A stretch of DNA of 64,000 bases from Sessilibacter corallicola (GTDB taxonomy: Bacteria > Pseudomonadota > Gammaproteobacteria > Pseudomonadales > Cellvibrionaceae): positions 372,001 to 436,000 of the forward strand of contig NZ_JAJSLX010000001.1 in assembly GCF_021290925.1 (NCBI RefSeq), given 5' to 3'. Each line of letters opens with the position of its first letter. Positions within the stretch are counted from its first letter, which is position 1. Below the pieces are notes generated by a model. The model ran no database searches, had not been told where the DNA came from, and worked only from the letters and a program-made list of their open reading frames with translations. The translations under genes were made by a program, and so were the position numbers. Below are positions 46,577 to 55,089 of the stretch, piece by piece.

Positions 46577-47563
46577 CTAGTTGCCCTCGCCTTCTTGAGA
46601 ATCATTTTTGTTTTCAACACTCGTTTCTTCGGGTGCAATGATTTCAGGCAACGGATCTTTACTTAAACGAACGGTAACACGTCGATTTTTCGCTCGCCCT
46701 TGTGACGTTCTATTGGACGCAATGGGGTATCGTTCCCCGTGCCAACGCACCAATATTTGTTCGTCACTTACACCGCCATCGACCAATATTTTTTTTACAG
46801 ATTCTGCTCTTTGCTTGGAAATATCTAAATTTTCCGCCCGAGTACCAATACTGTCTGTGTGGCCATCAATATAAAAAGACTGCACACCCGTTGGTGCAGT
46901 GACAAAAGTTAAAATATCTTCCAACTTCTGCAATTGCTTTGCTTCTAAACGATCTTCTCCGTCTGGGTATTGAAGTGAAATACGTTCAACTTGAGAGAAG
47001 TTAACAGGCAATAATTGCGCGAGACATTCGACGTATTGATCATACGCCCCACGAAAATTCACGTTCGAAACGCCGACGGTGATTCGCTGCTGTCCGGCAA
47101 ACCATGAGCGCCGCATAAATTCAACTTGACGGCCGTTATATAACTCATGCATCAGTTGATACGTCAGAGAATCATCGAGAGAAATCGGGCTTTTTCCTCC
47201 TTTAACATCTACGTAACCCAAGCGCCGAATCTCTCCTCCCGGTTTCCAAAAAGGAGGGACCGTAGTCAACGCTGCCTTGCCCTCTTTCATCCTAGGCGTT
47301 TCACTGAGAAGCAAAAATGTAGGGCTTTCACCAGCGTAATGGTAAAAACTGGCTCTACCAAAGTCAGGAATGGCTTGCTCCATTTGGCACTCATAAATTG
47401 AGGTGCTTACCAACCATTCGGTGCGCTCAAGCCGACTTTGATAGGTAACGGCGTTCAAAGGAATACTGACCAACAACAGTAAACCGGCAAGTGTCCACGA
47501 ACACACGCAGGAACAGTAGGAGGCCAATTGAGAACGAAGTAATCCCATGTCGATCAACGTCAT
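46577..47563 (-). CDS. motY: MotY-type flagellar stator-associated protein
   Basis: 328 residues. In sodium- and proton-driven polar flagella, MotY forms the T ring and anchors stators to peptidoglycan. An N-terminal hydrophobic segment leads to an N-terminal MotY domain and then a C-terminal OmpA domain with the peptidoglycan-binding block YIDGHTDSIGTRAENLDISKQ and NRRVTVRL. Position between argG and pyrC-rnt is that of Pseudomonas motY, and this order is the main support over a generic OmpA-family label. No other flagellar gene is in the window. Divergent from pyrC. Confidence 0.87.
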   Translation of the reverse strand: MTLIDMGLLRSQLASYCSCVCSWTLAGLLLLVSIPLNAVTYQSRLERTEWLVSTSIYECQMEQAIPDFGRASFYHYAGESPTFLLLSETPRMKEGKAALTTVPPFWKPGGEIRRLGYVDVKGGKSPISLDDSLTYQLMHELYNGRQVEFMRRSWFAGQQRITVGVSNVNFRGAYDQYVECLAQLLPVNFSQVERISLQYPDGEDRLEAKQLQKLEDILTFVTAPTGVQSFYIDGHTDSIGTRAENLDISKQRAESVKKILVDGGVSDEQILVRWHGERYPIASNRTSQGRAKNRRVTVRLSKDPLPEIIAPEETSVENKNDSQEGEGN

Positions 47564-47769
47564 ACAAGAACATCATTGAAGTATTGACGTTATCGGCCGA
47601 TTCACAAATGGCTGTAGCAGCCTTGGCCGAACACCAAAGACCAAGCTAAAACGCGCTGTGAGTAGGCATCACTCGAATTTAGAGCTATCCAAATGAGGAT
47701 TAGCCGTCAAATCACTGGCTTTCGTGTTAAAATAAGCAAGTTTTAACAGGTAAAAGTACAATAAATCCC

Positions 47770-48810
47770 ATGATTGATAAGATAACCATTACCCGTCCTG
47801 ATGATTGGCACATTCATTTGCGAGATGGAGAAGCCCTCAAGCAAACCACTTCTGATGCGGCAAAAACCTTCGCAAGAGCCATAGTTATGCCCAACTTAGT
47901 GCCTCCGGTCACTAACGCTGAACAAGCTATGTCTTACAAGCAAAGAATCGCCGATTGTATTCCTGCGGGGCATAACTTCGAACCCCTCATGGTGTTGTAC
48001 CTTACCGATCAAACCACCGCACAAGATATTATTGACGCCAAAAAACACGGGGTTGTTGCCTGTAAGCTCTATCCAGCTGGCGCAACAACGAACTCCGCAT
48101 CCGGTGTTACTAACATCGATAACATTCGCGCTGTACTCGACGAAATGCAAAAACAAGGCGTTCTGTTGCTAGTGCACGGTGAAGTCACCGACGCCGAGAT
48201 TGATATTTTCGATCGAGAGAAAATATTCATTGATCGCATCTTATCGAAAGTGACAAACGATTTTCCTCAATTGAAAATCGTTCTGGAACACATCACAACA
48301 AAAGACGCAGTAGAATTTGTAACACAAGCAGATGACCATGTTGCTGCCACTATTACTGCCCATCACTTGTTATTTAACCGCAACCACCTTTTGGTCGGTG
48401 GAATCAAACCTCACTACTACTGCTTGCCAGTATTAAAAAGAAATATCCACCAAACTGCGTTATTAGAAGCTGCCACCAGCGGAAACAAAAAGTTCTTCTT
48501 GGGAACAGACTCTGCTCCGCACACACAATCTGCAAAAGAAAACTCGTGCGGTTGCGCCGGCTGTTACACCGCCTATCACGCACTTGAGCTCTACGCAGAA
48601 GCGTTTGATTCGGTATCGGCATTGGATAAACTCGAAGCATTCTCAAGCTTTTTTGGCCCAGATTTCTACGGATTGCCACGCAACACTGGAACCATCACAC
48701 TCAAGAAAGAAAGCTGGACAATTCCAGATAAGCTACCCTTAACACGTGATACATCCGTTATTCCATTAAAGGCTGGTGAAAGCATACAATGGCGAATGAG
48801 TGCCGATTGA
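47770..48810 (+). CDS. pyrC: Dihydroorotase (class II)
   Basis: Closes carbamoyl aspartate to dihydroorotate in pyrimidine synthesis. It has 346 residues, the size of E. coli PyrC. The zinc-binding HIHLRDG, the carbamylated lysine in [28 protein letters not shown] and GTDSAPH are all present. It is divergent from motY and followed by rnt after 71 bases. Confidence 0.97.
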   Translation: MIDKITITRPDDWHIHLRDGEALKQTTSDAAKTFARAIVMPNLVPPVTNAEQAMSYKQRIADCIPAGHNFEPLMVLYLTDQTTAQDIIDAKKHGVVACKLYPAGATTNSASGVTNIDNIRAVLDEMQKQGVLLLVHGEVTDAEIDIFDREKIFIDRILSKVTNDFPQLKIVLEHITTKDAVEFVTQADDHVAATITAHHLLFNRNHLLVGGIKPHYYCLPVLKRNIHQTALLEAATSGNKKFFLGTDSAPHTQSAKENSCGCAGCYTAYHALELYAEAFDSVSALDKLEAFSSFFGPDFYGLPRNTGTITLKKESWTIPDKLPLTRDTSVIPLKAGESIQWRMSAD

Positions 48811-48881
48811 TTCAATCCGCACAGATAACACCAAACCCTCTCAATTGATAATTACTCTGGCTTTACAGTTAAGGACATTCT

Positions 48882-49556
48882 GTGACTGAGTCACAAGCAG
48901 TAGAAAACAGCAACAAACTTACACTTAAAAACCGGTTTCGAGGATTTTTGCCCGTCGTGGTCGATGTTGAAACCGGCGGCTTTAACTCTGCTAAAGATGC
49001 ACTTCTCGAAATTGCAGCGGTCCCGATTCGAATGGACGAAGAAACCGGACTTTTAGCACCTGGAGAAACTGCACAGTTCTATATTGAGCCATTCGATGGT
49101 GCCAATATCGAACAGTCAGCGCTGGATTTTACCGGTATCGATTTAGACGATCCGAATCGATTATCAGAACCAGAATCCATGGCTATTCCAGAGTTGTTTA
49201 AAGTGGTGCGCAAAGCCGTTAAGGAAAGTGAATGCACGCGGGCAGTTATTGTCGGTCACAACGCTCATTTTGATTTGGGCTTTGTCAACGCTGCTGCAGA
49301 CCGAAACGATATAAAACGCAATCCGTTTCATCCGTTTTCATGTTTTGATACCGCAACCTTAGCAGGTCTCGCTTTCGGTCAAACCGTGTTGGCGAAAGCT
49401 TGCCAAACAGCGGGTATTGATTTCTGTAATCGCTCTGCACATTCAGCAGCCTACGATGCCGAAAAAACGGCGGAGTTGTTCTGTATAATTGTTAACCGTT
49501 GGCAGGAATTGGGTGGCTGGCCACTTGCAGAAACCGATTCTGAGGAAGAAGAATAG
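48882..49556 (+). CDS. rnt: Ribonuclease T
   Basis: 3'-5' exoribonuclease that trims tRNA and other stable RNA ends. It has 224 residues. The DEDDh exonuclease residues appear as [19 protein letters not shown] and [14 protein letters not shown]. The start is a GTG. It follows pyrC and is convergent with the peroxiredoxin gene, sharing a terminator. Confidence 0.96.
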   Translation: MTESQAVENSNKLTLKNRFRGFLPVVVDVETGGFNSAKDALLEIAAVPIRMDEETGLLAPGETAQFYIEPFDGANIEQSALDFTGIDLDDPNRLSEPESMAIPELFKVVRKAVKESECTRAVIVGHNAHFDLGFVNAAADRNDIKRNPFHPFSCFDTATLAGLAFGQTVLAKACQTAGIDFCNRSAHSAAYDAEKTAELFCIIVNRWQELGGWPLAETDSEEEE

Positions 49557-49592
49557 AAGAAAAAATACAATAAAGAAGAAAGAGAGAAACAC

Positions 49593-49620
49593 AAAAAACC
49601 CGGCGAATGCCGGGTTTTTT
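49593..49620. terminator. Bidirectional terminator between rnt and peroxiredoxin gene
   Basis: AAACCCGGC-GAAT-GCCGGGTTT with A- and T-runs; tetraloop hairpin shared by the convergent genes. Confidence 0.92.
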
Positions 49621-49641
49621 ATGAGCAATGCAAAAACTAAT

Positions 49642-50244
49642 TTACAGTTTGCTGCTGTGCTCAGATAGGTAAGAAGCAACACCTTCTGGGCTGTCTTTCA
49701 TACCTGCATCACCTTCTTTCCAACCAGCAGGACATACTTCACCGTGCTCTTGGTGGAACGCAAGTGCGTCAACCATACGTAGCATTTCGTCAACGTTACG
49801 GCCTAGTGGCAAATCGTTAACTACTTGGTGACGAACAGTACCTTCTTCGTCGATTAGGAAAGAACCACGGAAAGCAACGCCACCTTCAGATTCAACGTCG
49901 TATGCTTTACAGATAGCGTGATCGATGTCAGCAACCAAAGTGTACTCAACTTCGCCGATACCGCCGTTTTCTACTGGGGTGTTACGCCATGCGTTGTGAG
50001 TCCAGTGACTGTCGATAGAAACACCAATTACTTCAACGCCACGCTTTTGGAACTCAGCCATGCGGCTGTTGTGAGCAAGAAGCTCAGAAGGACAAACGAA
50101 AGTAAAGTCTAGTGGGTAGAAGAAAACAACTGCTTTTTTACCCTTGATAGTTGCAGAAAGGCTGAAATCATCAACAATTTCGCCAGTACCTAATACAGCT
50201 GCTGCAGTGAAATCTGGAGCGGGTTTGCCTACTAAGACGCCCAT
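49642..50244 (-). CDS. 2-Cys peroxiredoxin (AhpC/TSA family)
   Basis: Thiol peroxidase reducing hydrogen peroxide and organic peroxides. It has 200 residues from the ATG with AGGGAGA upstream; the frame extends to 50313 without a better start. The peroxidatic cysteine is in DFTFVCPSE (C51) and the resolving cysteine in GEVCPAGW near residue 170. It lies opposite bfd, next to bfr, as PA3529 does in Pseudomonas, giving a small iron and peroxide protection group. Confidence 0.95.
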   Translation of the reverse strand: MGVLVGKPAPDFTAAAVLGTGEIVDDFSLSATIKGKKAVVFFYPLDFTFVCPSELLAHNSRMAEFQKRGVEVIGVSIDSHWTHNAWRNTPVENGGIGEVEYTLVADIDHAICKAYDVESEGGVAFRGSFLIDEEGTVRHQVVNDLPLGRNVDEMLRMVDALAFHQEHGEVCPAGWKEGDAGMKDSPEGVASYLSEHSSKL

Positions 50245-50789
50245 GAGAAATCTCCCTTGGTCAAATTCTTGCGTGAATGAAAATACATAACAGAGCATGC
50301 TAAACAGCATCACTCTTTAATTCTGGCTCTCTAAAGTTAAGCCTGAGCCACAGCTGACCAGAAGATTTTAATAACATCTGAGTCAACTAATAGCAGGTGA
50401 CTATCATACACCTCAGACGCAGTCAGTCCTATAGATTTTTTATATAGTAATTATAGCCTGAAACTTGAAAAAATAGCTTTATAAATCAATGGCTTACAAA
50501 ATAAAACCGGAAAAAACTGAATATTATCACAAATATAAAAAATTATTTACACGCCACATATGTCAAATAAGTGAATCTACGTTAATAAAAATCATTTTTA
50601 TTAATTATTGACAATAATTCTCGTTTAACTACAATATTCATTATCAACTTGGGCAAGGCATAAAATTGCTAAATTTCAAGTAAAGCATGCCATTAACACC
50701 CAAAAAGCATTAAAGAAATACTGAATTATCAAAAACACTGAATCATCAAGGTTGAAAGAGTACCCGCGAGATAGGTAGAGAATCAGGTA
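50245..50789. other. Divergent spacer between peroxiredoxin gene and bfd
   Basis: 545 AT-rich bases with the Fur-like site at 50609-50623. Otherwise nothing recognised. Confidence 0.45.
50609..50623. promoter_or_regulatory. Fur box-like site upstream of bfd
   Basis: TGACAATAATTCTCG matches the 7-1-7 Fur consensus TGATAATNATTATCA at 11 of 14 fixed positions, about 170 bases before bfd. Iron control of bfd is known in Pseudomonas and E. coli. Confidence 0.55.
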
Positions 50790-50999
50790 ATGTATATTTG
50801 TATTTGTAAAGGAATAACAGACTCTCAAATACGTGAAGCAGTATGCTCTGGAGCTTCAAGTTTACGTAGCGTTCGCCAACAGCTTGGCGCAATGACTCAA
50901 TGTGGTAAGTGTGCCGCTCAAACTCGTCAGCTAGTTAACGAGACCATTTCAGAAATCAGCAACGCTGATGCCGGTGCAAATTACTACAGCGTCGCTTGA
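50790..50999 (+). CDS. bfd: Bacterioferritin-associated ferredoxin
   Basis: 69-residue [2Fe-2S] protein that reduces ferric iron in bacterioferritin to release it. The four cluster cysteines lie in MYICICKG (C4, C6) and TQCGKCAAQ (C38, C41). Its partner bfr lies about 900 bases downstream on the same strand, and a Fur-like site is upstream, consistent with synthesis when iron is scarce. Confidence 0.95.
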   Translation: MYICICKGITDSQIREAVCSGASSLRSVRQQLGAMTQCGKCAAQTRQLVNETISEISNADAGANYYSVA

Positions 51000-51899
51000 A
51001 TACTTTAAATAAGTCGCCCGAACCCTTTGAATAAAGGGTCATCTAAAATAAGGGGTCATCTGAAAAGTCTCTTAAGTAAAACGTCACCTCGCAACACACT
51101 GACTGATCCTACAGATTTCTCCAGCCTCCATAATGTCTTCGCGAGGCTCTAATTCTCTCCAACAATACCCCTCACAATCTGAATAAAAATTGCACAGCCA
51201 ATCATTTTTCCCAGTCTCCAATTACAAATAATCCACAAGTAATCACGAATGCAAAAGTCACCATTCACCGTAAAAGTTGAACGCCATCAAAACTCATACA
51301 CAGTTATAAGCAAAAAACTCAAATAACAATCGTCGCCCATAATATTTTGTTTATTAAGAAGATTCGCCATAGAGCTCGACCAAAATACAAAGACTGACTA
51401 ACGTAAATTAAATCACTGGAAATCTAAATCGTTCTTACTCAAAAAAGAGACAGCTCATTTGTCATTATGAGTTTATGAATCTCTTGCTAGACCATAAATT
51501 TTTTAGGCCTATATAAAGTCAGGTAAAATTGTGACTATCACTTCGATAGAGCAACATTTGAAAACGACTTTTTAATAACTTTTATTAACATAAAATATTT
51601 TTTATATCCTACAAATTACACTTCGATTAGAAAAAATTCCCTCTGATTCTGCCCCGCACAACCGGCCATTAATCTAAAAACCTGAGCAGAAACAAATAAT
51701 TAACGGCTAATCACGCTACCAACATTCAATTAAAATAAACACGTAAAAGAGATTGAGAAAAATTATAATTTAGATTTATTTTCCAATAGAAATCAATAAC
51801 TTAGGTTGACACTCAGATTTTTTGAGACCAAACTACACGACATTAATCAAAAACATCGGAAATAATCACTCCGAATAAAGCCGTGTGAGGAGAGTTAAA
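51000..51899. other. Long non-coding spacer between bfd and bfr
   Basis: 900 AT-rich bases. A weak hairpin CCCTTT-GAAT-AAAGGG at about 51023-51038 and a direct repeat GGGTCATCT (51036-51044 and 51053-51061) follow bfd. No gene or clear Fur site near bfr. Long for a pair usually adjacent. Confidence 0.4.
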
Positions 51900-52379
51900 A
51901 TGAAAGGTGATCCCAAGGTAATCGAGTATTTGAACAAAGCGCTCTACAACGAGCTAATTGCGATCAATCAATACTTCTTGCACTCTAGAATGTACAAAGA
52001 CTGGGGCTTAAAAGCCTTAGCTAAAAAAGAATACGAAGAATCCATCGACGAAATGCAACACGCCGATAAAATCATTGATCGTATTCTTTTCCTGGAAGGC
52101 ATCCCTAACCTTCAAGATCTAGGCAAGTTGATGATTGGTGAAAATACTCAAGAAATGCTTGAGTGCGATCTGAAATTGGAATTGATTGCTATTCCTGATC
52201 TCAGAGAAGCTATTGCTTACTGTGAATCAGTGAAAGACTACGTATCTCGCGATTTATTCAATGAAATTTTAGAAGATGAAGAAGAACACGTTGATTGGTT
52301 AGAAACTCAACTTGAGTTGATCAACAAAGTCGGAATTCAAAATTACCTGCAATCAGCAATGGAAGGTGAAAATTCCTAA
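51900..52379 (+). CDS. bfr: Bacterioferritin
   Basis: 159-residue heme-containing iron storage subunit that forms 24-mers and oxidises ferrous iron. The start is an ATG with GAGGAGAG upstream. The ferroxidase residues appear in [28 protein letters not shown] and [12 protein letters not shown], and the heme-ligand methionine lies in [12 protein letters not shown] (M52). It is downstream of bfd. Confidence 0.97.
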   Translation: MKGDPKVIEYLNKALYNELIAINQYFLHSRMYKDWGLKALAKKEYEESIDEMQHADKIIDRILFLEGIPNLQDLGKLMIGENTQEMLECDLKLELIAIPDLREAIAYCESVKDYVSRDLFNEILEDEEEHVDWLETQLELINKVGIQNYLQSAMEGENS

Positions 52380-52394
52380 CGTTTGGACCTTTCA

Positions 52395-52424
52395 ATAAAA
52401 AAGCCGCTTATGCGGCTTTTTTTA
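52395..52424. terminator. Bidirectional terminator after bfr
   Basis: AAAAAAGCCGCTTATGCGGCTTTTTTT, strong short hairpin between convergent bfr and the MscS gene. Confidence 0.92.
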
Positions 52425-52462
52425 TTGTCTACAAAATAATACAGGTTATTTCTAGCAGAGAA

Positions 52463-53281
52463 TTATTCCCCTGACTTAGTCACATGAACATCCATTTGCG
52501 GAAATGGAATTTCGATTCCCAGCTCATCAAATCTCACTTTAACCGCTTCGGTTAAATCGAAATACACACCCCAATAATCGGAAGCCTTAACCCAAGGGCG
52601 TAACACAAAGTTAACAGAAGAATCAGCCAACTCAGAAACCGCAATCATCGTTTCTTTGTCTGTTAAAATTCTAGAATCGGCAGCGACAAGCTCTGCAAGT
52701 ACTTCCTTGACTTGCTTAATATCGGAGCCATAACCTACACCCACGACCAAATCCACACGACGTTCATCTTGGGTAGAAAAGTTCGTGATATTGCCACCGG
52801 TAATATTGGAGTTAGGAACGATGATGGTTTTATTATCAGGCGTTAATAATATTGTCGCAAAAATTCCAATTTCAGAAATAGTACCCATTGCTCCGCCAGC
52901 TTCAACAAAGTCACCGGTTTTGCAAGGCTTAAACAAGATGATCATCACCCCTGCTGCGAAATTTGATAAGGAACCTTGCAGAGCAAGACCAACGGCCAAA
53001 CCAGCCGCACCGAGCACAGCAATTAAAGATGCGGTTTGAATACCGACTTGACTCAACGCCGCAATAATTACGAATGCGAGAATCAAATAATAAATAATAT
53101 TGGTAATAAAGTTATTGAGGGTCACATCCACTGACTTTTTAGCCATTGAACCTTCAATAAACTTGGAAATTGTTTTTGCCAACCATTTACCGACAAAAAA
53201 GATGACAAGAGCCAGAATGATTTTAATTCCATACGCAGAAATTAAAACAGGAATCTGAGCTATGTATTGTTCAACATTCAT
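52463..53281 (-). CDS. mscS: Small-conductance mechanosensitive channel (MscS)
   Basis: 272 residues from the ATG with GGGG upstream; the longer frame to 53317 adds an unlikely N-terminus. Three membrane segments are present, the pore-lining one being VLGAAGLAVGLALQGSLSNFAAGV, followed by the beta domain with VEAGGAMGTISEIG and the C-terminal domain ending EIPFPQMDVHV. It opens under membrane tension at hypo-osmotic shock. Size equals E. coli MscS (286). Confidence 0.95.
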   Translation of the reverse strand: MNVEQYIAQIPVLISAYGIKIILALVIFFVGKWLAKTISKFIEGSMAKKSVDVTLNNFITNIIYYLILAFVIIAALSQVGIQTASLIAVLGAAGLAVGLALQGSLSNFAAGVMIILFKPCKTGDFVEAGGAMGTISEIGIFATILLTPDNKTIIVPNSNITGGNITNFSTQDERRVDLVVGVGYGSDIKQVKEVLAELVAADSRILTDKETMIAVSELADSSVNFVLRPWVKASDYWGVYFDLTEAVKVRFDELGIEIPFPQMDVHVTKSGE

Positions 53282-53517
53282 AGTGAATATACCCCAATGG
53301 AGTTTGAAAAAATCCACGCAATTACGCAGAAAGGTTAACTTGATAGTTATTAATAGATAAATAAGATACTGAAAGTAACGCCTAAGAACATGCTACCTAA
53401 TAGCGTCGAATCTAATTGGCATTAGGCAATACAAGTAAATCAATAAAAACTGAGAACACAGCGAATTAAGAATACCATCTATCAGACAAAATAGTATGGC
53501 TACAGCAATAATTTTTA

Positions 53518-53547
53518 ATTGAACGACCTTTTAAAAGGTCGTTCAAT
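53518..53547. repeat. Perfect 30-base palindrome
   Basis: ATTGAACGACCTT and its exact inverse meet without a gap, 15 bases past the stop of the OmpA gene. It may act as a terminator for that gene, since an imperfect T-rich stretch follows on the minus strand. Confidence 0.9.
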
Positions 53548-53561
53548 ATTACCGGACAATA

Positions 53562-54725
53562 TTATTTTTCAGCGCGAGTTTTAACAGTCGCTTTAACCAC
53601 CGCAACAACACGTCGGTTAGTTGCACGATTTTCTGCGGTGTTATTAGAAACAACTGGCTTTTCTTCTCCGTAACCAACAGAAGATACGCGATTGCCACTG
53701 ACTCTGAACTCTTGAATTAATACGTCAGCTACAGCTTTAGCACGGCGCTCAGATAATTGTTGATTGTAAGCAGCTGCACCACGGTCATCGGTATGCCCTT
53801 CGATCACTACGTTTGTGCCCGCGTATTCGCGCATAAACTTAGCAACGGATTCAATTTCTGGGTACGCCGATTGTGGCACTTCAGCAGAATTATTTGCGAA
53901 TCGAACATTCAACTGAACTTCTTTATCTTCGGTTAATTCAATGTAGCAACCGCGAGAATCAACCTTTGCGTTCAACGCTGAGTCTGGGCAAGAATCTTTA
54001 TAATCCGCGACGCCATCTTTATCGCTATCTAAAGGACAGCCGTTGGAATCTACACGAACACCATTAGGTGTATTTGGGCACTGATCACGACTGTCGATCA
54101 CACCATCGTTGTCAGCGTCAGCTGGACCTGCGACAACAGCTGGTTCAACAGGCTTAGATTTTTTTACTGGCGCAGAACTCTCGGTAGCACCGAGCAAAAA
54201 CGAAAGGCCAAGTGTAAACGCAACATCGAAAGTACTTTCTTCAATTCCGTGGATCAAACGAAGATCAGGACGCAAAGACGCGACTTTAGATAGCTGATAT
54301 TTAGCACCGCCACCAAAATTGAAAATTGTGTCGTTGTCATCAACACTAAAACGCGTTGCCTCGTAATCGATATCACCGATACCACCGGCTAGATAAGGCT
54401 GCCATTTACCCGAACGGCTGAAATGATACAAACCGTCTAAGCGGTACTGCTCAACGTCAATGTCACCGATAAGTGAATTGTCAGATTCGCTATCAGCATT
54501 TAAGTATACTAATTCAACCGCCCACGGATTATCGAACTGATAACCTAAAGCCAAAGAAAAGAGCGTGTCGTCGTCAATGTTTGAGTCACTGTCAAAAAAG
54601 TAGTACCCAACCCCAGGGGTTACTGTAAATCCAGGTTCATAATCGTCTGCAAATGCAGTAACCGCAGCGGCAGACATTGTTGAGGCTAAAGTAGCCGTCA
54701 TAATATTTTTTACAATATTTTTCAT
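53562..54725 (-). CDS. OmpA-family outer membrane protein with thrombospondin type 3 repeats
   Basis: 387 residues from the ATG. A signal peptide (ending TAFADD, about 1-26) leads to an eight-stranded beta-barrel (about 30-190). Calcium-binding thrombospondin type 3 repeats follow (DADNDGVIDSRDQCPNTPNG and DSDKDGVADYKDSCPDSA), then a C-terminal OmpA peptidoglycan-binding domain (VVIEGHTDDRGAAAYNQQLSERRA). Similar to OprF-type porins linking the outer membrane to peptidoglycan. It sits alone between the MscS gene and a spacer. Confidence 0.93.
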   Translation of the reverse strand: MKNIVKNIMTATLASTMSAAAVTAFADDYEPGFTVTPGVGYYFFDSDSNIDDDTLFSLALGYQFDNPWAVELVYLNADSESDNSLIGDIDVEQYRLDGLYHFSRSGKWQPYLAGGIGDIDYEATRFSVDDNDTIFNFGGGAKYQLSKVASLRPDLRLIHGIEESTFDVAFTLGLSFLLGATESSAPVKKSKPVEPAVVAGPADADNDGVIDSRDQCPNTPNGVRVDSNGCPLDSDKDGVADYKDSCPDSALNAKVDSRGCYIELTEDKEVQLNVRFANNSAEVPQSAYPEIESVAKFMREYAGTNVVIEGHTDDRGAAAYNQQLSERRAKAVADVLIQEFRVSGNRVSSVGYGEEKPVVSNNTAENRATNRRVVAVVKATVKTRAEK

Positions 54726-55089
54726 TCTCAAGAATCACTCCTGACCAAGTGTGTAATATTTAAACTTATTATCTGAATATAGTGGTACCGCACCCAATTA
54801 ATTCATGCCTACTTCGACATTTTTGCGTAACTCAGCGGATCAGATTGAATCTAAATACTAATTTATCAAAGTTAATTTAATAAAACTGACCTTAGATCAA
54901 AGATAAAAAGTAATTTAATTCTCTGCTATTTGGCGCTTGATGTCACTGTTGCCAGTCGATAAATGTGTAAAACCGAGTAAAACAGTAAATAATTGAACAC
55001 AGATTAGAAAACGCAATTTAAGCATTACACTAGAAATTGCAAATTTATTTAGGAATAAAAAAAAGTTTTAATAGTGTAGTAATCTCTGA
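54726..55089. other. Spacer upstream of OmpA gene
   Basis: 364 AT-rich bases; no gene, terminator or repeat seen. Confidence 0.4.
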
